NCBI RefSeq assembly: GCF_016595435.1
Contig: NZ_JAENIJ010000009.1
Span: 1-64,000, forward strand
Direction: 5' to 3'
DNA from: Luteolibacter pohnpeiensis
GTDB taxonomy: Bacteria; Verrucomicrobiota; Verrucomicrobiia; Verrucomicrobiales; Akkermansiaceae
DNA: 64,000 nucleotides
The position numbers and the translations under genes are program-made. Positions 32,687-41,359 of the stretch are shown here, piece after piece (the stretch's first letter is position 1; every line of letters begins with the position of its first letter). The notes beneath the pieces are model-generated. The model had not been told where the DNA came from, made no database searches, and worked only from the letters and a program-made list of their open reading frames with translations.

Positions 32687-33928
32687 GTGAAGCTTCGTTT
32701 GATCGCACCTCCAGCTGCTGCAATTCTCCTGGTCGGGACCTGGGTTGGATTTCAACAAAAGTCGATCTCCAGTCTCCGGGAAGAAACGGTGAGTCTGGAG
32801 CAAGCCATCGCCCGTACGCCGGTGATGGCGGCAGAAGCGACTCCCCCCGCGCCGAAACGCGATAAGTATGGGTTGGACGGGCCAGTTGATGAGATCAATT
32901 GGAAAGCGGTTGTTGAACAGATGTCACCAGGAAGCGGCAGGCCGGACGACCTCGGAGCGATGCTGCGGTTACACAATCGAATTGCAGCATTCAGTCTGGA
33001 TGACTTCGAAGCTGCCTTTGCCGCACTTGATCAATTGGACTTATCACCGGCGCAACGCCTGACTTTGGATAATTTGTTGATCGAAGGCTATGCTTCGGTG
33101 GATCCACAGGGCGCGCTCAGGCGGTTTTCCGATCGGCTCCAAGGTGATGATACCAGGGCATCATGGCATCTATCAAAGGCATTCAATCAATGGGCCAATC
33201 AAGATTTGCCCACCGCCATCGCCTGGATGGACCAAGCGATCCAAGAAGGCAAATTTGATAGCAAATCCCTCGACAACCGGAATTCAGCAAGAATCCGATT
33301 TGAAGCGCAATTGCTCAATCACTTGATTCAGTCCGATCCAGCAGCGGCACAAGCACGGGTGATGGACTTGCCGGAAGATCAGCGCATTGAGCTGTTAGAA
33401 TCGATGCGAAACGAACCGGATAACTTTGCAGCTCTCGCCAAACTGGCGCGAGATTCATTCTCGGAATCTTCGAAATCCATCAACGCGTTGGGAGGTCTAG
33501 GAAGTCGCCATGCCAGCCCGGGCAGCTTCGAAAAAGTCAATCGCTTCATCGAGGATGCAGGACTTAGCCAAATGGAAATCGATGCGGTAGTGAAGCAAAG
33601 CGCCCCACAATATCTCGCAAGCGATCGCGCCGTGACCAGCGAAGATATCCGGGCCATCGGTGCTTGGGCTGCAGAAAAATCACCTGGAAGTGACGCAGAA
33701 GCGGTGGGCTTGGCACTCGCGCGCGCCAGCTGGTCGCAAAAAAATACTTACGAGAATCTTGCAGCCCTTGCGAAAAGTTATGATCCCGATGGCAATAATG
33801 ATGCCGTGATCGCTGCCTTTATTCGGAATACAACGAACAATCCAAATCGCGAGAGAGCGATGGAATTACTACAATCCGTTTCAGATCCAACACTTCGTGC
33901 TGAGCTGGAGCAGCAACTCCAAAACTGA
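32687..33928 (+). CDS. Family A helical-repeat protein, copy A1 (unknown function)
   Basis: 413 residues from GTG 32687. An N-terminal signal anchor (MKLRLIAPPAAAILLVGTWV) is followed by a coiled segment (SISSLREETVSLEQAIA), an Ala/Pro linker, then all-helical sequence. Repeat motifs are SVDPQGALRRF (137-147), QWANQDLPTAIAWMDQA (168-184) and QSDPAAAQARVMDL (215-228), spaced by about 35-45 residues; the later half keeps helices without clear motifs (ALARASWSQKNTYENLAALA). It begins the block A1-B1-A2-B2, with B1 eight bases downstream. Homology to A2 is visible over the whole length (about 40 percent by eye). I do not recognise a function. The single anchor and helical repeats suggest a periplasm-facing scaffold. 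Confidence 0.85.
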   Translation: MKLRLIAPPAAAILLVGTWVGFQQKSISSLREETVSLEQAIARTPVMAAEATPPAPKRDKYGLDGPVDEINWKAVVEQMSPGSGRPDDLGAMLRLHNRIAAFSLDDFEAAFAALDQLDLSPAQRLTLDNLLIEGYASVDPQGALRRFSDRLQGDDTRASWHLSKAFNQWANQDLPTAIAWMDQAIQEGKFDSKSLDNRNSARIRFEAQLLNHLIQSDPAAAQARVMDLPEDQRIELLESMRNEPDNFAALAKLARDSFSESSKSINALGGLGSRHASPGSFEKVNRFIEDAGLSQMEIDAVVKQSAPQYLASDRAVTSEDIRAIGAWAAEKSPGSDAEAVGLALARASWSQKNTYENLAALAKSYDPDGNNDAVIAAFIRNTTNNPNRERAMELLQSVSDPTLRAELEQQLQN

Positions 33929-33935
33929 TTTCCCC

Positions 33936-35264
33936 ATGAAGCTCTCATTCATCATTGCTACGATAATTCTCGTAGTTGGAGGCATATTCATTACGCGCAA
34001 TCAGCACGAGCTGATTGATCTGAAGTTGCGTAAAGTTAAACTCGTTGCGAAAGCAACATCGCTAGGCATCTCAGGCGACCCTTCAAACCCGGATCCCAAG
34101 CTCCGCTATGCGAGCCATATCAGAAATCAGGTTGAGATCAGCCAAAACGCGAAAAACCTTTCCAAGGATCTTCTGCAACTGGTGCAGGATATGGAGGAGA
34201 TGGCTTCGGCACAGGACGCAGGCAACTCGGTCGACGATGCCGACTTGCAGGCAAGAGCGATGGAACTTTTTGGCAAACTGTCCGAGATGAGTTCCGCGGA
34301 AATCAAATATGTCATTGGGGAGCTCGATCAAATCACCGGCATCCCGAAGGAAATGGAGGATGGTATCAAAGGTTTGGCAATCATGCTGATCGCAGAGAAA
34401 AATCCTTCTCTGGCATTGGATTTCATTCAAAAGTCCAACACCCGCTTTCATGAGCAACAGATGAGATCCCGGATTGTCACTGAAGCTCTCAGTCTGCTTG
34501 CCAGGGAAGATCCACTCGCCGCAAAAAAATGGCTGGATCAGCATGGGAAAGAATTCTCCGACGCCGCCAACAGTGACACTCAGATTTCCATCCTAACAGG
34601 ATCAGCCAAAAATAATCCGGTGCTGGCATTTCAGATGTTGAAGGACCTTGATCCGGATCAAATGAGCCGCGGCGCTGCGATGCTGGCACAAACCGCCACT
34701 ACCAATGAAGAGCGAACGGCACTATTGCAAGCGATGCGCTCCGAGCTCGGAAATCTGGATAGCGATGAGCAGCGCCAGCAGGTCAAGGGCTCCTTCATCA
34801 GTTCGCTCACTGCTTCACTCGCTCGAGGAGATTTCGAAAGCTCTACCGCCTGGTTGGACGAGGCAAATTTTTCTCAGGAGGAAAACGCGCTCATTGCTGG
34901 TGGCATGCAATACGCCAACACCCTGCAATCGAGCGGCGAATGGATTGCCTGGATGAGCGATCACATGCCGTCTGAACAACTTGCGGGTAGCGTGAACAAT
35001 CTGGTTTCTGAATGGACTCGAAATGACTATCAGTCCGCCGGCAAATGGCTGCAGCAAGCACCTGATGACGCCGCAAAAGCACCAGCTGTCCAAGCATACG
35101 CGAGATCGGTTGCTCCCTATGAGCCAGAAATTGCCGAACAATGGGCACTCACCCTGCCGGCTAGTGAAACGCGGGACCAGACACTCCAGATGATTCGCTC
35201 CCAATGGCCGGAATCCGATCCCGATGGCAAAGCCGCATTCGAGAAACGCCACGGTTTGAAGTAG
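33936..35264 (+). CDS. Family B helical-repeat protein, copy B1 (unknown function)
   Basis: 442 residues from ATG 33936; an in-frame start at 33897 lies inside A1 and would spoil the signal anchor MKLSFIIATIILVVGGIFIT. The anchor is followed by a coiled region (LKLRKVKLVAKATSLGISGD), a heptad-rich stretch (NAKNLSKDLLQLVQDMEEMA) and repeats such as LAREDPLAAKKWLDQHGKEF, SAKNNPVLAFQMLKDLDPDQ, EWTRNDYQSAGKWLQQAPDD and EPEIAEQWALTLPASETRDQ. Each reads W or L, three residues, D/N-x, then A-x2-W-L. The end KAAFEKRHGLK is shared with B2 (AFKQRHGL). It probably works with A1, since the pair is duplicated as a unit. Confidence 0.85.
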   Translation: MKLSFIIATIILVVGGIFITRNQHELIDLKLRKVKLVAKATSLGISGDPSNPDPKLRYASHIRNQVEISQNAKNLSKDLLQLVQDMEEMASAQDAGNSVDDADLQARAMELFGKLSEMSSAEIKYVIGELDQITGIPKEMEDGIKGLAIMLIAEKNPSLALDFIQKSNTRFHEQQMRSRIVTEALSLLAREDPLAAKKWLDQHGKEFSDAANSDTQISILTGSAKNNPVLAFQMLKDLDPDQMSRGAAMLAQTATTNEERTALLQAMRSELGNLDSDEQRQQVKGSFISSLTASLARGDFESSTAWLDEANFSQEENALIAGGMQYANTLQSSGEWIAWMSDHMPSEQLAGSVNNLVSEWTRNDYQSAGKWLQQAPDDAAKAPAVQAYARSVAPYEPEIAEQWALTLPASETRDQTLQMIRSQWPESDPDGKAAFEKRHGLK

Positions 35265-35294
35265 ATCGATAACCTTTTAAAATTACCTCAAAGC

Positions 35295-36531
35295 ATGAAC
35301 TATCGATATTGGATTCCACCGATCGCCGCACTGCTGTTCTTCGGAATCTGGGACGGTCTCCAGCGTCAGTCCATTTCCGAATCTGAAACCAATTCGCGAC
35401 TTCTCAAACAAGCAATTGCCAAAGCAAGTCGACCTAAAGCGTCAGGCCCCGAGAATCAGCCGAATCGGAAGCGAAACCAGCTCGCGAATCTGGATGAGCC
35501 CATCGATTGGGAATTGTTAGGTCGTAGTTTGATCTTGAGCGCTCAGGATGATGGTATTGCGGGCATTGCGACCAAAATGTATCTCGAACAACGCTTGATG
35601 AAATTCAGTGAGGAGGAATTCGAGACTGCGCTGGATGAACTCGCCGCTCTCGATCTTCCAAAATCACGGCGCCTTGCATTGGAAGAAGCGATTCTTGAAT
35701 ACTACCTAGTCCAATTTCCTCAAGCCGCTTTAGACCGATTTATCGGACGGTATTCCGAGTTTAATTCCAGCTCCCAGGCAAATCTATCGAAGGCTTTCAA
35801 TGAGTGGGTGAATGAAGATCAAGCTGCGGCAATTCGCTGGCTTGATCAAAAGATTGCGGGAGGACAGTTGGAGGAGAAGTCTGCGTATAATTCGGACGGC
35901 AGGGTTCGTCTGGAGTCCTTGCTCTTTTCCCAGCTGGTGGCATCAGATCCATCGGCTGCAATGGCCCGGCTCAAGAATTTGAGTCGTGGAGCAAAAATAA
36001 CCCTTTTTGCTGAAGCCCCGATCTCTTCAGAGAACGCGCGAGATTACTTAGCTTTGATTCACAACACCTTTGAAAGTCCATCTGATGAAGGCCAAGGCTT
36101 TGGGCGTAATCGCTCGAGTGATGGCAACTAGGGATGGGCTGGAATCAATTGATGCATTTCTGAAAAGTGCCGATTTCACGTCAGACGAGATTGACTCGAT
36201 TGTTAGACAAAATGTTACCACATCACTGAACGTCTTTTCAAATGGTCTGGATAATTTTTCAGAAGTCGCTGACTGGGGTGCAAACATAGAACCTGAAACG
36301 ACTGCCGATACGTTGGGTCGCGCACTCGTGAGGTTCTCTAACTCGTCCGTAAAATCTCTAGACGAGATAGCACAGATTATCCTCAATTATCAGGGGAATT
36401 TGAATCGAGATCTCCTGTTGAAGTCACTGATCCAAAATGCCAAAAATGGTTCTGAAGAGGAAATCACGAAATTAATCGGGCACATTTCAGACCCTCAGCT
36501 ACGCGCTCAACTGAGCGAAAATCATAACTAG
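35295..36531 (+). pseudogene. Family A helical-repeat protein, copy A2, frameshifted
   Basis: Reads as A1 does from ATG 35295 (MNYRYWIPPIAALLFFGIWD, anchor; SKAFNEWVNEDQAAAIRWLD; VASDPSAAMARLKNL) up to IHNTFESPSDE, then runs out of frame and stops at 36129-36131. Homology resumes in the next frame at KALGVIARVMATRDGLESID and continues to LRAQLSENHN, stop 36529-36531. One extra base between about 36085 and 36100 explains it. The joined length is about 412 residues, the same as A1. No other damage is seen, so the event is recent, a sequencing error, or a programmed shift. No slippery heptamer is evident. Confidence 0.8.
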
Positions 36532-36538
36532 TCTCTTG

Positions 36539-37837
36539 ATGAAACCTTCCATTATTACGACCTTAATCATCATCTTATTCGGTTTGTTTACGGTTCAGGT
36601 AAATCATCGTCATCTTTCGCGCTTAAGATTGATTGAAGTGAGCCTAAATAAAACCGCCGCGGGATTGGGAATCTCACGCAATAGCCCCACTTCGATGCCT
36701 AAGGCGAGCTATTCAAGTCGCAGCAGACAGCGGCATGCCGACCCTGAAGTCGATATCAGACAGCTAGCGAACAACTTGATCGAGATGGTGAAAATGATCC
36801 CGGAATCTGAAAGTCCCAAAGATAGGGGCGAACTGATGAACAGCCTTGCCACTTTATCCGAATTCAGTCCTTCACAAATTAAATCTCTCCTTTCAGAAAT
36901 CCATAAGTCAGACGGCATTGATGACGAACTACGCAAATCAGTGATGGGAATTGTGCTGATTCTTGCAAGTGACCAGAACCCACGCGCTGGACTTGATTTA
37001 GTGATTTCCAGTCACGACCCCAATGGCTCGCTCATGTGGGAGGACGCAATCATCAATAATGCCTTGAGAAGCTTTGCGAATAGCGATCCCGCCGGTGCAT
37101 TGAAGTGGATCGAAGACAATCGGGAAGTTCATCCAGAAGTGGGTCAAAAGGAAAATCTGGAAATTGCATTGCTTGGAATAGCTCGTGAACAACCTGGCAC
37201 AGCGATCCAATGGCTAAAAAATATTGATCCTTCCGACCGCGATGATTTGGCTGCCAAAATCGCCAAGAATGCTTTGTCCAACGAACAGAGAATGGCCATT
37301 CTTGAGGAAATCAATTCATCTTTCGTGACGAGTCTCGACACAACCGAGATGGGTAAGCTGAAAGAGTCTGTGATGGCAGGACTCGGAGCCTCTCTGGATC
37401 CGGACGATTTTGAAGGCTCAACCGCTTGGCTCGAAAATTCAGATTTTTCGCCTGAGGAAATTAGCACCATCACCTCAGGTCTCGCATTGAAGAACCCATG
37501 CGCAAATACCGGTGAATGGATTTCCTGGATGGTAAGTCATCTACCTGACGAGGCGCTTCCAAATCAAGTAACCAAGTCTTTTTCTACTTGGACAAATAAT
37601 GACTATAAGACGGCAGGTGAATGGCTCGAAAGCGCAACGGACAATGCAGCAAAGGTTCCAGCGATTTCTGCGTACGTATCTCAAATCGTATTTGTGAAAC
37701 CCCAGACTGCGGAGAAATGGGCCCTTCAACTGCCTGAAGGGCCAATACGCAACTCCGCCTTGAAAAGGATTGCCTCGGTCATGGAGAGCATCTACCCGGG
37801 AAGCGAAGATGCGTTCAAGCAGCGGCACGGATTGTAA
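36539..37837 (+). CDS. Family B helical-repeat protein, copy B2 (unknown function)
   Basis: 432 residues from ATG 36539; a TTG directly before it is in frame. Anchor MKPSIITTLIIILFGLFTVQ, then a basic coil (RHLSRLRLIEVSLNKTAAGL), then helices with FANSDPAGALKWIEDNREVH, REQPGTAIQWLKNIDPSDRD, TWTNNDYKTAGEWLESATDN and KPQTAEKWALQLPEGPIRNS. It is similar to B1 throughout, including EWISWMVSHLPDEALPNQV against EWIAWMSDHMPSEQLAGSV. It stays intact although its partner A2 is frameshifted. Base composition is slightly more AT-rich than in A1-B1. Confidence 0.85.
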   Translation: MKPSIITTLIIILFGLFTVQVNHRHLSRLRLIEVSLNKTAAGLGISRNSPTSMPKASYSSRSRQRHADPEVDIRQLANNLIEMVKMIPESESPKDRGELMNSLATLSEFSPSQIKSLLSEIHKSDGIDDELRKSVMGIVLILASDQNPRAGLDLVISSHDPNGSLMWEDAIINNALRSFANSDPAGALKWIEDNREVHPEVGQKENLEIALLGIAREQPGTAIQWLKNIDPSDRDDLAAKIAKNALSNEQRMAILEEINSSFVTSLDTTEMGKLKESVMAGLGASLDPDDFEGSTAWLENSDFSPEEISTITSGLALKNPCANTGEWISWMVSHLPDEALPNQVTKSFSTWTNNDYKTAGEWLESATDNAAKVPAISAYVSQIVFVKPQTAEKWALQLPEGPIRNSALKRIASVMESIYPGSEDAFKQRHGL

Positions 37838-37840
37838 GGC

Positions 37841-40558
37841 TTATTCGCCTGCAATCGCCTTTGGAGCTGTGAAATCGTAGCTTCCCGACTCGATTTCGAA
37901 TACCGCTGCACCTTTTTCTTGTTTTGCCGATCGGATGCCTGCCGCTTTTGCCGCAATAGAGTTACCCTCCATCACCTCATCCATTTTTGCTCCCGTTATG
38001 TAAACAGTCGCCGTGCTGTTGGGGGGTATCAGCAGATGCAGCTTGAATTGATCACCTTCGATCTTCCAACTGCTCTCAATCTTACCTTGGACCGATTCCA
38101 TTACGCCCTTGGCGTAGGTGAGATCTCCCACCGGTTGTGGGCGGACGATGATGTGCTTGAATCCGGGCTGCGCGGGATCAGCACCAATCCCTGCCAAAGA
38201 TTCATAGAACCATGCCACAATGTCACCGAACATGATGTGATTGTGTGATTCGGTCCCGTTCCATTGTTCCCACAGCGTGGTCGCCCCTTGAGCCTTCCAC
38301 CAACCCCAGCCAGGTGCATCTTTCTTATCTGCCATCGCGTAGGCAACGTCAGCGCGCCCCCCGGCTGTTAGAACACGAAAGATGTATTTGGTTCCGAGAA
38401 TCCCGGCATCAATATGCCCATTGGATTTTTCAATTGCTGCAAGCAAATGATCGAAAACGCGCTGCTTGTTTTCCGGGTCGACTAAATCGTGGTAGAGCGC
38501 GCAGCTCAATGCAGCCTGACTGCCATTGCCGTAGAGACCGGTCTCGGCGTTGTAGAACTTTTTGTTGAAGTCCTTTTTGATATCATCCGCCAGGCGGTTG
38601 TATTTTTTCGCCTCACCCGATTTTCCTAACAACTCAGCGGTGTGGGCGACAATTCGCGCATCCTGATAGTAGTAGCCGGTGGACGTGATATCCGCCGGAG
38701 TTTTCGTGCTGGCAGGTGCCCAGTCATTCAATCCGTAGGAGACAATACCGTTTTCCGCACGGGTTCCGAGGAAATCGACATAGCGCTTCATGCCCTCGTA
38801 GTGGTCGCGCAAAATTGAGGAATCGCCGCAGTAGGTGTTGATATAATCCGGAATGATCAGGAATGCGGAATCCCAGGCGGGACCGATGTTATCGCCCCAC
38901 CCTGCGTTCGGAATGATGCCTGGCATATTGCCGTCCGGGCGCTGTTCATCGGCGATGTCGTTCATCCATTTCGCATAAATGGTGATTGGATCGAAGGTGT
39001 ATAGGGCTTGCTCAGCGGCGATGTGGGCGTCAGCGGTCCAACCGTTCTTTTCGCGGTGTGGGCAATCGGTTGGCAGTCCGTAGAGGTTGCTCAGGTAAGA
39101 CCAGCGGGCCGCCTCAGTGATCCAGTTGAACAAAGGATTTGAGCATTCGAATTGGCCGATCTTTTCGACATCCGAATGGATGAAGACACCCTCCAGACTC
39201 TCAAGTGTCGGCTTGCCGGGAAAGCCGGTGACTTCAACATATTGAAAGCCGTAGTAGCTGAAACGTGAATGCCACTTCTCCGTGCCTTCACCTTTGAGAA
39301 TGTAGGTATCGGTTTGGAAAGCCTGATCCGCTCCGCCGCGACGCACGTGCTTCGACATGTCATCGTTATCCAACGTGCCATCGCCGTGCAGCAATTCCGC
39401 ATAGCGCATCTTGATCGATGTCCCCGCCGGACCGCTAACGGTTAGATTCACATGGCCAGCGAAATTCTGACCCATGTCAAAAATGAAAACCCCGGGTTTG
39501 GGCTCGGTGATTTTGACCGGTTTGATCGTTGCCGTCGCGCGAATGGGAGGCATCGCCTGCGCGACCATGTTGTCCGTGGGAGCCTTAACGATTTTCACTT
39601 CGTCCCATTTGGAATCGTCATATCCAGCCGTGGACCAACCGGATTTTTCCAAGCGGGCGTCATAGATTTCCCCACCGTAGATGCTGTCGAAAACAATGGG
39701 GCCGGTGGAAGTTTTCCAAGTCTTGTCGGATACCAAAACCGACTTCCGCCCATCGGTGTAGTCGACTTCGAGTTTGAGAATCATCTTCGGTGCCGCACGC
39801 CACGGCGCTTTTTCCAGATTCCAAACGGCGATGGTCTGCGAATTGAACCAACCATTTCCCAAAGTCACACCGATCGCATTCTCGCCATCCTTGATCTGAT
39901 CCGTGACGTCATGAGTGACGTATAAAATGCAGCGATCGTAACGAGTGAAGCCAGGATCCAGAAAGCGATCTCCGACCTTCGAGCCATTCAATTCCACTTC
40001 GTGATATCCGAGGCCACAGATGTAAAGCCGTGCGGATTTGACCTTGCCACTCACCCTGAACTCATGGCGAAACATCGGAGCCGGGAGCTCGTTGATGTCA
40101 TCGGTTCTAGCGATCCAATCTCCACCCCAGTCCTTTTGGGAAAGTAATCCCATTTCGAAAGTGGCGGGCTCACTGACTCCCGCAGGTTTCCCATTTGCAT
40201 CCCAAACGCGGACCTTCCAGTAACCCATTTGGCCGGAAGTGAGAGTTCTGCCCTCATACGGAACATTCGTTGTCACATCGGAACTGACTTTGCCGCTGTT
40301 CCAAATGTCTGCCTGATTCGCGGCAAGCTTGGCTGCAGAACTTGAAACCAGAATTTGATAGGCTGATTGTTTCTGTCCGCGTTCAGTCGCGGAATCGACC
40401 CAAGAAAACCTTGGATGCTCGACATCAAGGCCGATCGGATTCTCTAAAGATTCGCATCGCAACCTCGATGGAACCAGCGCTCCAGTAGGCTGGGCATAGG
40501 AGGCTTGAACCGACAGGAGCAAACCGGTGAACAGTGGAATCAATCGAATGCGGGTCAT
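37841..40558 (-). CDS. Secreted alpha-L-rhamnosidase, glycoside hydrolase family 78
   Basis: 905 residues from ATG 40558 with signal MTRIRLIPLFTGLLLSVQAS ending in YAQ; a GTG at 40576 is less likely. Family order: N-terminal Fn3-like region with LRCESLENPIGLDVEHPRFS, beta-sandwich domains (YICGLGYHEVELNGSKVGDR, YVTHDVTDQIKDGENAIGVT, FIFDMGQNFAGHVNL), then the (alpha/alpha)6 barrel with TDCPHREKNGWTADAHIAAE, whose acidic residues match the GH78 active site, GWGDNIGPAWDSAFLIIPDY, YGLNDWAP, and GWGWWKAQGATTLWEQWNGT before HIMFGDIVAWFYESLAGI. It removes terminal rhamnose from glycans. It converges on B2 with three bases between the stops. Confidence 0.94.
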   Translation of the reverse strand: MTRIRLIPLFTGLLLSVQASYAQPTGALVPSRLRCESLENPIGLDVEHPRFSWVDSATERGQKQSAYQILVSSSAAKLAANQADIWNSGKVSSDVTTNVPYEGRTLTSGQMGYWKVRVWDANGKPAGVSEPATFEMGLLSQKDWGGDWIARTDDINELPAPMFRHEFRVSGKVKSARLYICGLGYHEVELNGSKVGDRFLDPGFTRYDRCILYVTHDVTDQIKDGENAIGVTLGNGWFNSQTIAVWNLEKAPWRAAPKMILKLEVDYTDGRKSVLVSDKTWKTSTGPIVFDSIYGGEIYDARLEKSGWSTAGYDDSKWDEVKIVKAPTDNMVAQAMPPIRATATIKPVKITEPKPGVFIFDMGQNFAGHVNLTVSGPAGTSIKMRYAELLHGDGTLDNDDMSKHVRRGGADQAFQTDTYILKGEGTEKWHSRFSYYGFQYVEVTGFPGKPTLESLEGVFIHSDVEKIGQFECSNPLFNWITEAARWSYLSNLYGLPTDCPHREKNGWTADAHIAAEQALYTFDPITIYAKWMNDIADEQRPDGNMPGIIPNAGWGDNIGPAWDSAFLIIPDYINTYCGDSSILRDHYEGMKRYVDFLGTRAENGIVSYGLNDWAPASTKTPADITSTGYYYQDARIVAHTAELLGKSGEAKKYNRLADDIKKDFNKKFYNAETGLYGNGSQAALSCALYHDLVDPENKQRVFDHLLAAIEKSNGHIDAGILGTKYIFRVLTAGGRADVAYAMADKKDAPGWGWWKAQGATTLWEQWNGTESHNHIMFGDIVAWFYESLAGIGADPAQPGFKHIIVRPQPVGDLTYAKGVMESVQGKIESSWKIEGDQFKLHLLIPPNSTATVYITGAKMDEVMEGNSIAAKAAGIRSAKQEKGAAVFEIESGSYDFTAPKAIAGE

Positions 40559-41010
40559 AAGGAACGGCTTCACCACAGCGGATAATCAGGCAAGAAACAA
40601 CAAAAACCTAAATCGAAAGCATTACACCGCAAAATCACGGAACCACGATCTCCAACACGATCGACCCGTATGATCCGTTCATTTTTGAATTCACGCAGAA
40701 TGATTTTCCACAACTGTATTTCTGAAAAGATATGTCATTTAAATTTGACATATCGATACATCCCAACTTAAATCCGCTCGCCATGTTCCTGAAACATTCA
40801 CATCATGAAGCCAATATCAACTCACTTGTTGGTGAGTCGGGCTGCGATGTGCGGAACCTTTTTGGTATCTTTACCGGAAATTCATCCGGGCTGGATGAAA
40901 GCCACCGCGATCAAATCCCGATGACCCGACCTCTCGGAAGCCGGTCGACACGACATCGTGTCTGAATTCTCCTGATCCATTTCATTTCAAGGACTTCAGG
41001 AATTTCACCG

Positions 41011-41040
41011 ACCCGCCTCCATCTGGATGCGGGTTTTTTA
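41011..41040 (+). terminator. Rho-independent terminator before the tRNA-His promoter
   Basis: ACCCGC (41011-41016) pairs with GCGGGT (41029-41034), a 12-base loop between, followed by TTTTT. It ends some transcript from 40.6-41.0 kb, where no convincing gene is visible, so that stretch may hold a small RNA. Confidence 0.75.
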
Positions 41041-41145
41041 TGATCATTTTTCAATCCTTTTATGACCATGACTTTGTTCTAACGGAACGAATCGTTCCAG
41101 CTCGATCTTAACTCATAGGTTAAGGCAAATCATTTTATCTTTATT

Positions 41146-41159
41146 AGGTTTATAAACCT
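41146..41159. promoter_or_regulatory. Palindrome before tRNA-His
   Basis: AGGTTTATAAACCT is a perfect 14-base palindrome about 60 bases before the tRNA. It may be an operator, or simply AT-rich promoter DNA. Confidence 0.35.
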
Positions 41160-41216
41160 TCGGAATGTCATCATTTCGAAATTATAGATCACCGTCGAGT
41201 TATGTCTAATTTCCAT

Positions 41217-41291
41217 GTTGATTCTGGTGTAGTGGTAGCACCCGGCACTGTGAATGCCGAGGGACCGGTTCAAATCCGGTGAGTCAACCCA
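41217..41291 (+). tRNA. tRNA-His (anticodon GTG)
   Basis: The cloverleaf can be folded by hand. The extra 5-prime G (41217) pairs with C73 (41288), the hallmark of tRNA-His. The acceptor TTGATTC (41218-41224) pairs with GAGTCAA (41281-41287) with one wobble. The anticodon arm is CGGCA-CTGTGAA-TGCCG with GTG in the middle, and the T arm is ACCGG-TTCAAAT-CCGGT. CCA is encoded (41289-41291). rtcB starts 68 bases after it on the same strand. Confidence 0.95.
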
Positions 41292-41359
41292 ATCGTTTTT
41301 CCGAGAATCGTATCTCCAATCCAACCATGCTGGCAAGGGTCCGGCATGAACCTTTGTTT

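Larger units (their letters stand above)
40559..41216. other. Non-coding region before tRNA-His
   Basis: About 650 bases. A strong terminator sits at 41011-41040. Open frames at 40732-40965 and 40805 (39 codons) lack ribosome-binding sites and family resemblance, although a short transcript ending at the terminator cannot be excluded. Downstream of the terminator are two palindromes, GGAACGA-A-TCGTTCC (41084-41098) and AGGTTTATAAACCT (41146-41159), in AT-rich DNA that probably holds the tRNA promoter. Confidence 0.55.

Noticed and set aside
35295..36531. Programmed ribosomal frameshift in A2
   Set aside because: No slippery heptamer, internal Shine-Dalgarno or rare stop context is evident at 36085-36100; simple mutation or read error is more likely.
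40732..40965. Short open frame before the orphan terminator
   Set aside because: No ribosome-binding site, no plausible composition and no recognisable motif; kept only as part of the non-coding region.
41279..41359. Extended start of rtcB
   Set aside because: It would begin inside the tRNA-His 3-prime end; the ATG at 41360 fits the family.
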